Source: an uncultured beta proteobacterium (GTDB lineage Bacteria; Pseudomonadota; Gammaproteobacteria; Burkholderiales; Burkholderiaceae). From it: a stretch of 54,872 nucleotides of DNA. Numbering within the stretch: the stretch's first letter is position 1; each line of letters opens with the position of its first letter. Both the position numbers and the translations under genes were made by a program. The notes under the pieces are model-generated. The model was not told where the DNA came from. It made no database searches and saw only the letters and a program-made list of their open reading frames with translations. Where the stretch lies: contig CAJASX010000006.1 in assembly GCA_903944725.1 (NCBI GenBank), positions 1 through 54,872 of the forward strand, in the 5' to 3' direction. Shown here piece after piece: positions 41,168-49,337 of the stretch.

Positions 41168-43482
41168 TCAGTAGGTTCATTCCGGCAAGTTGGAGTGCTG
41201 CGCTTATACAAGAGGGTTGGAAACGGCGCGCCTTACCTATCGTGGCAGCTATAGCGGGCTTCTTAGCTTTGGTGTTGTTGATTTTACTTTCAGTAGCCAC
41301 ATCTAATACTGCATTTTTTGATAATAATTTTATTTGGCTCTACGCCGCTAATGTTGTAGTTGGATTATGTTTGCTCACTATTATTTTAGTTTTGGGCGCA
41401 GTCATAACAGTCCGTTGGAAACAAAAACGTTTTGGCACTCGATTAATTGCTAAATTAGCCATGATCTTTGCTTTGGTAGGCGTAGTTCCCGGCATAATTT
41501 TATATGGCGTTTCTTGGCAGTTTGTTTCCCGCAGCATTGAAACTTGGTTTGATGTGAAGATTGAAACAGCGCTTAGCTCTGCTTTAGAGTTGGGCCGCGC
41601 CACCCTAGATATGTCTTTGCAAGAATTAAAAGATGATGGGCACAATATTGCTGAACAAATAGCGCGCATGCCCAAAAATACAAGTCCGGCAGAATTGACT
41701 CTTTTTCTGTCTCGCCTAAGGGACCAGGCCAATGTTCAAGAGCTAGCCATTTTTAATGCCCGTCAGCAACTTATTGCAATTGCTGTATCAGGCAATAATA
41801 TTCAGCTTGCCACCCTACCAACCGCAAGCTTGTTGGCTCAGGCCAATAAATTAAACGGCGCTAGCTTTATCGATGAGCGAATTGGCGAAGATGGATCGCC
41901 AAATTATCTTTTGCGCGCGGTGTTGCCCATAGGGCAAAGTAGGTCAACCTCTGCAAGTAGTTTTGGGATAAACCCAAAAGGGCCTCGAGAGGCTTGGTAT
42001 TTGCAATTAGTGAAGCAGGTTTCTCCGGCCATCACCAAAAATACTCTGGCCATTCAGTCTGCATACAGCGATTACCAAGAAAAAGCTTTAGGGCGCACAG
42101 GCTTGCGAAAAATGTATATCGGCACCTTAACTCTAACTTTATTCTTTGCTCTGTTTGTGGCGGTAAGTCTGGCACTTCTTTTGGGTGGAGAGTTGGCAAA
42201 ACCCCTCTTAATGCTATTGCGCGGTACTGAGGCCGTTGCACAAGGCGATTTATCGCCCAAGCCAGAGCTTGATACTGGCGATGAGTTAGGCATACTAACG
42301 CGCCAATTTAATATTATGACGAAGCAAATTGCTGATGCCCGTTCGTCACTTGAAGATTCAAAATCATTTTTACAATCGGTCTTAGATAGTCTTACGGCTG
42401 GCGTTTGTATTTTTGACCATCAATATCATTTAGTCTCAAGCAACCCTGGCGCCGACCGTATTTTTGGTACTACTTTAGCCGCAATGCAGGGTCAGCAAAT
42501 TAAAGCCTTTCCAATGCTAGAAGAGTTTGATATAGCGATTCGCGAAGGATTTGCGATGATGAATCTGCAAATTTCTGGCGATCTTAAGCAAGCAGATCCA
42601 GGCAAATTGGCCCCTACAGTGTGGCAAAAACAAATCCAATTGCATGCTACAAACGAGTATGAAAATGAATTAGGGATCACGCTTTTTGTGCGGGGTACTG
42701 AGTTAACACGAGACCTACGCATGATTGTCTTTGATGACATAAGCGATGTGATTTCGGCGCAGCGTGCTATTGCCTGGGGTGAGGTAGCGCGTCGATTGGC
42801 GCACGAAATCAAAAATCCCTTAACGCCAATTCAATTATCGGCCGAACGCTTGCAGCAGAAATTACTTGGCACGGTGGCTCCTGAGCAAGAAGAAATGATT
42901 AAGCGCAATACAGCCACAATTATTGGTCAAGTGCAAGCAATGAAGCAAATGGTTAATGAGTTTCGTGATTTTGCTAGAACCCCCTTGCCGCAGTTACGCC
43001 CAGTTTCGCTCAATGCCCTGATAAAAGAGATTTTGGGCTTATATGAAGGTAGCTCAATTGATGTGGTGCTCGATCCTAATTGCCCAGAAATTCTTGGTGA
43101 CCCCACACAACTAAGGCAGGTAATACATAACTTATTGCAGAATGCGCAAGATGCTACCCTTGAAGGTAAAGACCATAGCGCTTTAGTGGAGGTAAAGACT
43201 AGTGTTGTGCCATATGGGGTAGGAGCCGATCGCTCACAAAATGCCGTACGACTCACAATAACTGACTCAGGATGTGGATTTCCAGCTAAGATATTGGCTC
43301 GGGCATTTGAACCTTATGTTACAACTAAGAGCAAGGGAACTGGTTTGGGTTTAGCGGTCGTAAAAAAAATTATTGATGATCATGGTGCCAAAATTGAAAT
43401 ACAAAATCGTTTGCAAGATGATGTTGTGATTGGGGCAAAAATTTCAATGGTATTTATGAATTTAGCTAAAGCGCCCACTTAA
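41164..43482 (+). CDS. NtrY-type membrane sensor histidine kinase
   Basis: This 772-residue kinase has membrane helices near 20-46, 58-82, 95-120 and 318-345. A periplasmic domain of about 195 residues lies between helices 3 and 4. HAMP (about 345-395), PAS (about 400-500), HisKA and HATPase domains follow. The phospho-acceptor is His547 in RRLAHEIKNPLTPIQLSAERL. The ATP-binding boxes are LLQNAQDA (N), DSGCGFP (G1) and KGTGLGLAVVKKI (G2). Its gene overlaps DUF4390 and is followed 1 bp later by the response regulator. NtrY systems respond to nitrogen or redox state; the signal here is unknown. Confidence 0.93.
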   Translation: MISRFIPASWSAALIQEGWKRRALPIVAAIAGFLALVLLILLSVATSNTAFFDNNFIWLYAANVVVGLCLLTIILVLGAVITVRWKQKRFGTRLIAKLAMIFALVGVVPGIILYGVSWQFVSRSIETWFDVKIETALSSALELGRATLDMSLQELKDDGHNIAEQIARMPKNTSPAELTLFLSRLRDQANVQELAIFNARQQLIAIAVSGNNIQLATLPTASLLAQANKLNGASFIDERIGEDGSPNYLLRAVLPIGQSRSTSASSFGINPKGPREAWYLQLVKQVSPAITKNTLAIQSAYSDYQEKALGRTGLRKMYIGTLTLTLFFALFVAVSLALLLGGELAKPLLMLLRGTEAVAQGDLSPKPELDTGDELGILTRQFNIMTKQIADARSSLEDSKSFLQSVLDSLTAGVCIFDHQYHLVSSNPGADRIFGTTLAAMQGQQIKAFPMLEEFDIAIREGFAMMNLQISGDLKQADPGKLAPTVWQKQIQLHATNEYENELGITLFVRGTELTRDLRMIVFDDISDVISAQRAIAWGEVARRLAHEIKNPLTPIQLSAERLQQKLLGTVAPEQEEMIKRNTATIIGQVQAMKQMVNEFRDFARTPLPQLRPVSLNALIKEILGLYEGSSIDVVLDPNCPEILGDPTQLRQVIHNLLQNAQDATLEGKDHSALVEVKTSVVPYGVGADRSQNAVRLTITDSGCGFPAKILARAFEPYVTTKSKGTGLGLAVVKKIIDDHGAKIEIQNRLQDDVVIGAKISMVFMNLAKAPT

Positions 43483-43483
43483 T

Positions 43484-44176
43484 ATGGCAAATATTCTGGT
43501 CGTTGATGATGAAATGGGAATTCGTGAATTGCTTAATGAAATCTTGAGCGATGAAGGCCATACCGTTTATTCAGCAGAAAGCGCAATACAGGCGCGTACG
43601 ATTCGTGAGCAAATGCGCCCCGATTTAGTCTTGCTTGATATTTGGATGCCTGATACCGATGGCATTACTTTGCTTAAAGAGTGGTCTAAGAGCGGCCAGT
43701 TGACCATGCCAGTGGTGATGATGTCAGGCCATGCCACGATCGATACCGCCGTTGAGGCAACCCGCATCGGAGCAATGAACTTTTTAGAAAAGCCAATTGC
43801 TTTACAAAAATTACTGAAGACCGTAAATAAAGCTTTAGAAAAATCGCTGAAAAAGCCAGATCTTGAAGATGTAATATCTGCTGGCGGTACATATAACGCT
43901 GGCTTAGCCAAAACAGGGCAAGCTTTAGATGCCGCTGCCATTGCCAAAAATACCCAGCCCGAGATGGAATTAATCAGCGGTATTGCAAAAAGCTATTTTG
44001 ATTTACCTTTACGCGAGGCTAGAGACCTATTTGAAAAAGCCTACTTTGAAAATCAAATGCAAATTATGGGCGGTAGTATGACCAAAATTTCTGAATTTAC
44101 CGGCCTTGAGCGCACTCACCTTTATCGCAAACTCAAGGCGCTAGGTATAGACACCTCAAGAAACAAGGGCGATTGA
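43484..44176 (+). CDS. NtrX-like response regulator without an AAA+ domain
   Basis: This 230-residue regulator has a receiver domain (residues 1-120), with phospho-acceptor Asp52 in LLDIWMPDTDG and the conserved Lys in LEKPI. A variable linker follows, then LPLREARDLFEKAYFENQM and a Fis-type helix-turn-helix (MTKISEFTGLERTHLYRKLKALG). Those flanking segments match NtrC/NtrX proteins, but the central sigma54-activating ATPase (GAFTGA-bearing, about 230 residues) is absent with no frame break. I recall similar short forms in Burkholderiales. It should therefore act without ATP-driven sigma54 activation. Confidence 0.9.
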   Translation: MANILVVDDEMGIRELLNEILSDEGHTVYSAESAIQARTIREQMRPDLVLLDIWMPDTDGITLLKEWSKSGQLTMPVVMMSGHATIDTAVEATRIGAMNFLEKPIALQKLLKTVNKALEKSLKKPDLEDVISAGGTYNAGLAKTGQALDAAAIAKNTQPEMELISGIAKSYFDLPLREARDLFEKAYFENQMQIMGGSMTKISEFTGLERTHLYRKLKALGIDTSRNKGD

Positions 44177-44209
44177 CTCATCATGCCCGGTCTTAGCTTG
44201 TTAGCCCAG

Positions 44210-44238
44210 TTGACAATACTTGATGGGTTGTATAGCAA
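44210..44238 (+). promoter_or_regulatory. Candidate promoter for the 44271 transporter
   Basis: A perfect TTGACA lies at 44210-44215. A weak -10 (TAGCAA at 44233-44238 with 17-bp spacing, or TATAGC at 44231-44236 with 15 bp) follows. It sits in the 94-bp gap after the response regulator. Confidence 0.35.
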
Positions 44239-44270
44239 ATTAATTGCCTGTTTAAAATGCGTCTTCGACA

Positions 44271-45464
44271 ATGTTAAATATTCCACTTGAGTTTATATTT
44301 TTTGGCTTAACCCTAATGGGGGTGGCTATCTTTCATCACCATACGCTTCGTGTGGCTGTATTCGGTATGGTGACAATTACAATTTATAAAGTTTTATTTT
44401 CAACATTCCAAGAGGGGCATGGTTTAAAGGGCCTTGTGCTACATTTAGGCCACGAATGGATAACGATTGCCAATCTCTTTGGCTTGTTATTAGGTTTTGC
44501 ACTCTTGGCTAAGAAGTTTGAGCAGAGTCATTTGCCAGAGCTTTTGCCTAAATACCTGCCAAATGATTGGAAGGGCGGCTTTGTATTGCTAATCATTATT
44601 TTTGTATTGTCAGCATTTTTAGACAATATTGCAGCAGCCTTAATTGGCGGAACGATAGCTGCTAGCGTGTTCCATAAAAGATTGCATATTGGCTATTTAG
44701 CGGCTATTGTCGCGGCATCAAATGCAGGCGGCTCAGGTAGCGTGGTGGGCGATACCACCACAACTATGATATGGATTGCGGGTAAATCGCCTCTTGATGT
44801 ACTACATGCCTATGTTGGTGCAGTTGTTGCCTTATTATTTTTTGGTTATTTCGCGGCTCGGCAACAACAAGCCTTTTATCCAATTCAAAAAAATGCGCCC
44901 GCAGGACTAAAAATTCAATGGGGCCGATTGTACGCAATAGCACTTATTTTAATTTCTGCCATTTCAGCTAACGTTTTATGCAATATTTATTTCCCCTCTT
45001 TCCTGGCAGCATTTCCAGTGATTGGTTCCGCAGTATGGGTAGCGATTTTGGTAGCTTTGCCAATTAGCAAGCCAGATTGGGGGGAGTTAAAAGGTGCCAC
45101 CCGGGGAGCTATTTTCTTATTGTCCCTCGTGTTGGCTGCGTCAATGATGCCGGTAGAACAGCTACCACCACCATCAGCAATGTCAACCCTAGGACTAGGC
45201 TTTTTAAGTGCTGTTTTTGACAATATTCCTTTGACAGCTTTGGCTATTCGTCAGGATGGTTATGATTGGGGCTTCTTAGCTTACGCGGTTGGTTTTGGGG
45301 GCTCAATGATTTGGTTTGGCTCATCTGCTGGCGTTGCGCTTGCAAGTATTTTTCCACAGGCACGCTCTGCAGTGCAATGGGTTAAGGCTGGCTGGCATGT
45401 CATCGTTGGCTATGTTATTGGATACCTTGTTATGCTGTTAGTTTTGGGCTGGCAGCAGCATTGA
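44271..45464 (+). CDS. Ion-transporter superfamily permease (NhaD/ArsB/citrate-like)
   Basis: This 397-residue integral membrane protein has about ten hydrophobic segments. Two re-entrant-type repeats carry the superfamily hallmarks FVLSAFLDNIAAALIGGTIA (near 110) and ASNAGGSGSVVGDTTTTMIWIAG (near 150). In the second half they are mirrored by FLSAVFDNIPLTALAI and GFGGSMIWFGSSAGVALASI. The N(I/A)-rich D-N motifs resemble NhaD sodium/proton antiporters and ArsB/citrate carriers. Substrate cannot be told from sequence. Confidence 0.82.
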   Translation: MLNIPLEFIFFGLTLMGVAIFHHHTLRVAVFGMVTITIYKVLFSTFQEGHGLKGLVLHLGHEWITIANLFGLLLGFALLAKKFEQSHLPELLPKYLPNDWKGGFVLLIIIFVLSAFLDNIAAALIGGTIAASVFHKRLHIGYLAAIVAASNAGGSGSVVGDTTTTMIWIAGKSPLDVLHAYVGAVVALLFFGYFAARQQQAFYPIQKNAPAGLKIQWGRLYAIALILISAISANVLCNIYFPSFLAAFPVIGSAVWVAILVALPISKPDWGELKGATRGAIFLLSLVLAASMMPVEQLPPPSAMSTLGLGFLSAVFDNIPLTALAIRQDGYDWGFLAYAVGFGGSMIWFGSSAGVALASIFPQARSAVQWVKAGWHVIVGYVIGYLVMLLVLGWQQH

Positions 45465-45607
45465 TTTAGATCATGGAAACCTGCAACTAGTTACTAAGAA
45501 CTATAACTTTATAAGGGAAAACACTTATTTTCTTAAACTATAACGAACTACTTTAGGTTTTATAGTAGAGGCTTAAAAGAAAGTTTTATAAAGTTTATAA
45601 AATAGAT

Positions 45608-45904
45608 ATGCTTCAATTTTTAAATATTGCACAATTAATACTCTATATCGGCGGGCTAGCTCTCGCTGGTCAGGGCCTATTGTTTGTGTTGTCTGGGCAA
45701 CGACGGGCAACAAATATGTTTTATCAGTTATTCGAAATTGTAAATCGCCCATGGATTAGATTGGCCAGACTAATTGCCCCAAAAAAAATTAGTGATACGC
45801 AAATTCCTTTTGTAGCTTTCTGCATTGTTTCAGTTTTATATATAGCAGTTACCTTAGCAAAAATTGAACATTGCGTCTCGGTAGACATGCAGGGATGCAA
45901 ATGA
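45608..45904 (+). CDS. Small two-helix membrane protein of unknown function
   Basis: This 98-residue protein is not recognised at family level. It has two hydrophobic helices (about residues 7-28 and 68-86) around a basic loop with RPWIRLARLIAPKKI. It overlaps the TPR gene by 4 bp (ATGA), so the two are probably translated together. The 143-bp AT-rich region before it contains a repeated aactataac (45499-45507, 45536-45544) and a TATAAA close to the start. Confidence 0.75.
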   Translation: MLQFLNIAQLILYIGGLALAGQGLLFVLSGQRRATNMFYQLFEIVNRPWIRLARLIAPKKISDTQIPFVAFCIVSVLYIAVTLAKIEHCVSVDMQGCK

Positions 45905-46467
45905 ATTTAGATATGCGTTGGCAGGCATTTAAGTGGCGAGCCTTTGCTTATATTGCGTTGGGCATGAGAACAAGAGCTGCCGATGAATTCGAAGAAATGT
46001 TACTTGCTTACCCAAATGACCCCTATGTTTTATCTAGCTTAGCTTATCTTAAAACTGAAATGGGAGATAAACCCGGTGCCATTGCGATGTATAAAAAGGT
46101 AGTATTGGGCGCATCCGCGGGCGCACAGGATTGGTATAACTTAGGATTTTTGCAAGAAGAGTTAGGTCAAATTGATGATGCTGAAATAAGCATGCGTAAG
46201 GCTATTGCCTTAGATGAAAAATTAGATCAAGCCTGGTATGGGCTTGGATTAGTTTTAATTCAGCAAAACCGCCTAGACGAGGCGCTTACTGCCCTAAAGA
46301 AAAACACCCAATTACAGCCAATGAGCCCATATGCATGGTATCAAATGGCACGAGTTTATGTAGATAATCAACAGCCCGATAAAGCGCTAAAAATTATTAC
46401 CCATTTAAAGGGCTTTGAACCTAAATTTGCCGCTCAACTCGAGAGGGAAACAGGCTTAACTGGATAA
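45901..46467 (+). CDS. Tetratricopeptide-repeat protein
   Basis: I use the ATG at 45901 inside the ATGA overlap with the preceding gene (MNLDMRWQAFKWRAFAY), giving 188 residues. An upstream frame start would add ten unlikely residues. Four to five TPR units are visible from about residue 20, for example AQDWYNLGFLQEELGQIDDAEISMRKAIALDE, then DQAWYGLGLVLIQQNRLDEALTALKKNTQL. No signal peptide is evident. TPR domains mediate protein contacts; the partner is likely the small membrane protein next door (inference). Confidence 0.88.
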   Translation: MNLDMRWQAFKWRAFAYIALGMRTRAADEFEEMLLAYPNDPYVLSSLAYLKTEMGDKPGAIAMYKKVVLGASAGAQDWYNLGFLQEELGQIDDAEISMRKAIALDEKLDQAWYGLGLVLIQQNRLDEALTALKKNTQLQPMSPYAWYQMARVYVDNQQPDKALKIITHLKGFEPKFAAQLERETGLTG

Positions 46468-46528
46468 ATCAACCACTAATTTTTTTAACTCGTCGCAATT
46501 GCTGTAAATCATTAAAGGAAGGTCGGTC

Positions 46529-46792
46529 ATGGAACTAACACAAGCGCATCGTATTTATTGGCAAAAAAATCTTAGAATCACTTCGATTTTGTTAGCCATT
46601 TGGTTTGTAATCACCTATGTAGTTGGTTTTTTTGCACGTGATTTAAATTTCACGTTTTTTGGTTGGCCTTTTAGTTACTGGGTTGCAGCACAAGGCGCCC
46701 AAGCAATTTATGTGCTGATTATTATTTACTACGCTCACTATATGAATAATCTTGACAAAGAGTATGGTTGCGCAGAAGTTGAGGAGGATTAA
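46529..46792 (+). CDS. DUF4212 small subunit of a sodium:solute symporter
   Basis: This 87-residue, two-helix membrane protein has the family pattern HRIYWQKNLRITSILLAIWF and FFGWPFSYWVAAQGAQAIYVLIIIYYAHYMNNLDKEYG. Such proteins occur next to SSS symporters of the VC_2705 type. It lies 2 bp before that gene. A GGAAGG motif precedes its ATG. It probably supports assembly or activity of the large subunit. Confidence 0.92.
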   Translation: MELTQAHRIYWQKNLRITSILLAIWFVITYVVGFFARDLNFTFFGWPFSYWVAAQGAQAIYVLIIIYYAHYMNNLDKEYGCAEVEED

Positions 46793-46794
46793 TC

Positions 46795-48933
46795 ATGGCT
46801 GGAATGACACCTGAAGGAACCGGCGGGATGTTTGCAGCTGGCAGTAACGCTGCATTCAAAAAGCAGTTAAACAAGATTTATACTTGGTATACAGGAGGCT
46901 TCATTGCTTTCGTGTTGGTTTTGGCTGTGGCTGAACAAATGGGGCTTACCCGTGCCTGGATCGGCTATTTGTTTTTGGCGGCAACGGTATTGCTGTACGC
47001 TGGCATTGGGGTAATGAGCAGAACTAGTGATCCAGCTGAATACTATGTAGCTGGCCGCAGGGTTCCCGCGGTATACAACGGCATGGCGACAGGCGCAGAC
47101 TGGATGTCGGCAGCCTCTTTTATAGGAATGGCTGGTACCCTATATTTAACTGGTTATGGTGGCCTGGCATTCATCATGGGTTGGACCGGTGGCTATTGCT
47201 TGGTGGCTTTATTTTTAGCGCCTTATCTACGTAAGTTTGGTCAATTTACTATTCCCGACTTTTTGGGTGCCCGATACGATGGTAATTTGTGTCGTTTTCT
47301 TGGCATTATCGCTGCTATTTTATGTTCCTTTACCTATGTGGTAGCGCAGATATATGGCGTAGGCTTAATTACAACCCGATTAGCAGGTGTTCCATTTGAA
47401 TTAGGTATCTTTTTGGGGCTGGGCGGTATCTTAGTCTGCTCATTCTTAGGCGGCATGCGAGCGGTAACATGGACTCAAGTAGCCCAATATATTATTTTGA
47501 TCATTGCCTATATGGTGCCAGTAGTTTGGTTATCGATAGTTCAAACTAGCTTTCCTATACCGCAACTGATTTATGGTTACCAACTTGAAAAAGTAACGGC
47601 TAGAGAAGCAGTTTTATTAAAAGACCCAAAAGAACTTCAGGTTAGGGCTATTTATCAAGAGCGTGCAGATGTTTTTGCCGCAAAGTTAAAAGATATCCCA
47701 GCAGCGCTAGTGGCTGATAAAGCAGAAGCCGAAAAGAAAGTGGCCGATCTAAAAGCAGCTAATGCACCAGCCGATCAATTGCAAGCGGCCGAGAAGGCGC
47801 TAGCTGCAGTGCCCGCAGATGCTACTAAAGCTAAAGAAGTTTGGACTAAGGCAAAAGCGGCTAATGAAGCAGGTACAAAACCATTAGCAGGTATGCCGCG
47901 GCAAGCTCAGCAATTTGCTGGCGACCCCAACGGAGATGACAAAGCCAAAATTGCCTTTGATACCTCACGTAGAAATTTCTTGGCATTAATTTTTTGTCTT
48001 ATGGTCGGTACCGCAGCATTGCCGCATATTTTGATGCGGTATTACACTACGCCTTCAGTTAAGCAAGCGCGTGAGTCTGTTTCTTGGTCTCTGTTCTTTA
48101 TTTTCTTGCTCTATTTCACGGCACCAGCTTTAGCAGTTTTAGTGAAATATCAAGTATTTAGCGTGTTAGTGGGGACGCCATTTGATCAACTGCCTGCGTG
48201 GATTGCACAATGGTCAAAGGTCGATGCAGCCTTACTCTCAGTCGTAGATATTAATAAGGATGGCATCTTACAATTAGGCGAGATGAAAATTGGTGGCGAC
48301 ATCATTGTGTTAGCAACCCCAGAAATCGCTGGCTTACCTTATGTAGTATCGGGAATGGTTGCAGCAGGCGGTTTAGCGGCAGCACTTTCAACAGCAGATG
48401 GTTTGTTGTTGACAATTGCTAATGCCTTGTCACATGATTTGTACTACAAGATGATTAATCCTAATGCGCCTGCAGCAACACGCGTCTTAATTTCTAAAAT
48501 CTTGTTGCTCGTTGTGGCATTAGCGGCAGCCTATGTAGCAGCTCAGAAACCAGCAGATATTCTCTTCTTGGTGTCAGCCGCATTCTCATTTGCAGCCGCT
48601 TCTTTCTTTCCAGCATTAGTGCTCGGTATTTTTTGGAAGCGCGCTACAAAATGGGGGGCTGCGGCTGGAATGATTGGAGGTCTAGGAATAACCTTTTACT
48701 ATATGGCCATAACTCAGCCTTGGTTGCGTTCAGTTTTCAATGTAACGTCACCAGTTGAATTATGGTGGGGTATATTGCCAATTTCCGCAGGCATTTTTGG
48801 CATTCCTCTAGGTTTTGCACTGATTTTCGTGGTGAGTTATTTTACTGCTGCACCAAACAAAGAAATTCAGACATTAATCGACCATGTTCGTTATCCAACC
48901 TTACGCGGCGATATTAATACCCAGGGAACTTAA
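46795..48933 (+). CDS. Sodium:solute symporter, VC_2705/acetate-permease-like
   Basis: This 712-residue SSS transporter has about 13 membrane helices. Hallmarks include AEYYVAGRRVPAVYNGMATGADWMSAASFIGMAG near residue 80 and the second sodium-site region GGLAAALSTADGLLLTIANALSHD near 525. A soluble Ala/Lys-rich, probably helical insert lies between helices at about residues 262-390. An EF-hand-like loop, DINKDGILQLGE (485-496), precedes the helix with ATPEIAGLPYVVSGM. The partner is DUF4212. Substrates of relatives are acetate or other short acids; this one is unassigned. Confidence 0.93.
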   Translation: MAGMTPEGTGGMFAAGSNAAFKKQLNKIYTWYTGGFIAFVLVLAVAEQMGLTRAWIGYLFLAATVLLYAGIGVMSRTSDPAEYYVAGRRVPAVYNGMATGADWMSAASFIGMAGTLYLTGYGGLAFIMGWTGGYCLVALFLAPYLRKFGQFTIPDFLGARYDGNLCRFLGIIAAILCSFTYVVAQIYGVGLITTRLAGVPFELGIFLGLGGILVCSFLGGMRAVTWTQVAQYIILIIAYMVPVVWLSIVQTSFPIPQLIYGYQLEKVTAREAVLLKDPKELQVRAIYQERADVFAAKLKDIPAALVADKAEAEKKVADLKAANAPADQLQAAEKALAAVPADATKAKEVWTKAKAANEAGTKPLAGMPRQAQQFAGDPNGDDKAKIAFDTSRRNFLALIFCLMVGTAALPHILMRYYTTPSVKQARESVSWSLFFIFLLYFTAPALAVLVKYQVFSVLVGTPFDQLPAWIAQWSKVDAALLSVVDINKDGILQLGEMKIGGDIIVLATPEIAGLPYVVSGMVAAGGLAAALSTADGLLLTIANALSHDLYYKMINPNAPAATRVLISKILLLVVALAAAYVAAQKPADILFLVSAAFSFAAASFFPALVLGIFWKRATKWGAAAGMIGGLGITFYYMAITQPWLRSVFNVTSPVELWWGILPISAGIFGIPLGFALIFVVSYFTAAPNKEIQTLIDHVRYPTLRGDINTQGT

Positions 48934-48964
48934 AGTAGTAACAGTGTTATTAATAAGTGTTTTT

Positions 48965-48992
48965 AAAACCCGCTCTTTTGAGCGGGTTTTTT
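48965..48992 (+). terminator. Rho-independent terminator after the symporter
   Basis: The arms aaaacccgctc (48965-48975) and gagcgggtttt (48980-48990) form a perfect 11-bp stem with a TTTT loop. T residues run on through 48992. It closes the DUF4212-symporter transcript. Confidence 0.92.
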
Positions 48993-49023
48993 CTTTAAAC
49001 ACTGCTTCATCATTAAGGAAAAT

Positions 49024-49185
49024 ATGAAACAATCAATAAAAATAACAACAATTATTTTTTCAATATTCTTGTTAGCTTGTCAAAAAGAAACTTCTAGCTC
49101 AATAGCTACCCCCAATAAAGATAGTGACAGCAAGGTCAAGGCAGAGCCAGACAAAACTCAAGAGCTCATATCTAAAGGATATTAA
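49024..49185 (+). CDS. Small predicted lipoprotein
   Basis: This 53-residue frame has a well-placed Shine-Dalgarno (taagga, about 8 bases before the ATG). The signal sequence ends in a lipobox FLLAC with Cys19. A short Ser/Lys/Asp-rich tail (KETSSSIATPNKDSDSKVK) follows. It lies between a strong terminator and the DUF294 gene, so it must have its own promoter. No family is recognised. Lipoprotein status follows from the lipobox; function is unknown. Confidence 0.6.
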   Translation: MKQSIKITTIIFSIFLLACQKETSSSIATPNKDSDSKVKAEPDKTQELISKGY

Positions 49186-49196
49186 AATAGTGCGCA

Positions 49197-49334
49197 ATGA
49201 ATGGTGAAATTTATCTTAAATCTATTTCAATTGCAGCTAAAAAAGGATTTATAGAGTGCTTTGAGCTCCATCATTATCTTAAACATATTAGGTTAAAACT
49301 AAGAACAAACTATACCGCCATACCAAATATCTAA
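49197..49334 (+). CDS. Short frame of unknown status before the DUF294 gene
   Basis: This 45-codon frame (MNGEIYLKSISIAAKKGF, then a Leu/His/Lys-rich end) starts 12 bp after the lipoprotein stop in another frame. It ends 3 bp before the ATG at 49338. There is no clear ribosome binding site. It could be the shifted remainder of a longer lipoprotein, a leader for the next gene, or chance. Confidence 0.25.
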   Translation: MNGEIYLKSISIAAKKGFIECFELHHYLKHIRLKLRTNYTAIPNI

Positions 49335-49337
49335 GAT

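Noticed and set aside
45465..45607. Repeated aactataac and weak hairpins before the small membrane protein, considered as a riboswitch or CRISPR-like repeat.
   Set aside because: Two short copies 37 bp apart in very AT-rich sequence are not enough; no array or known aptamer pattern was seen.
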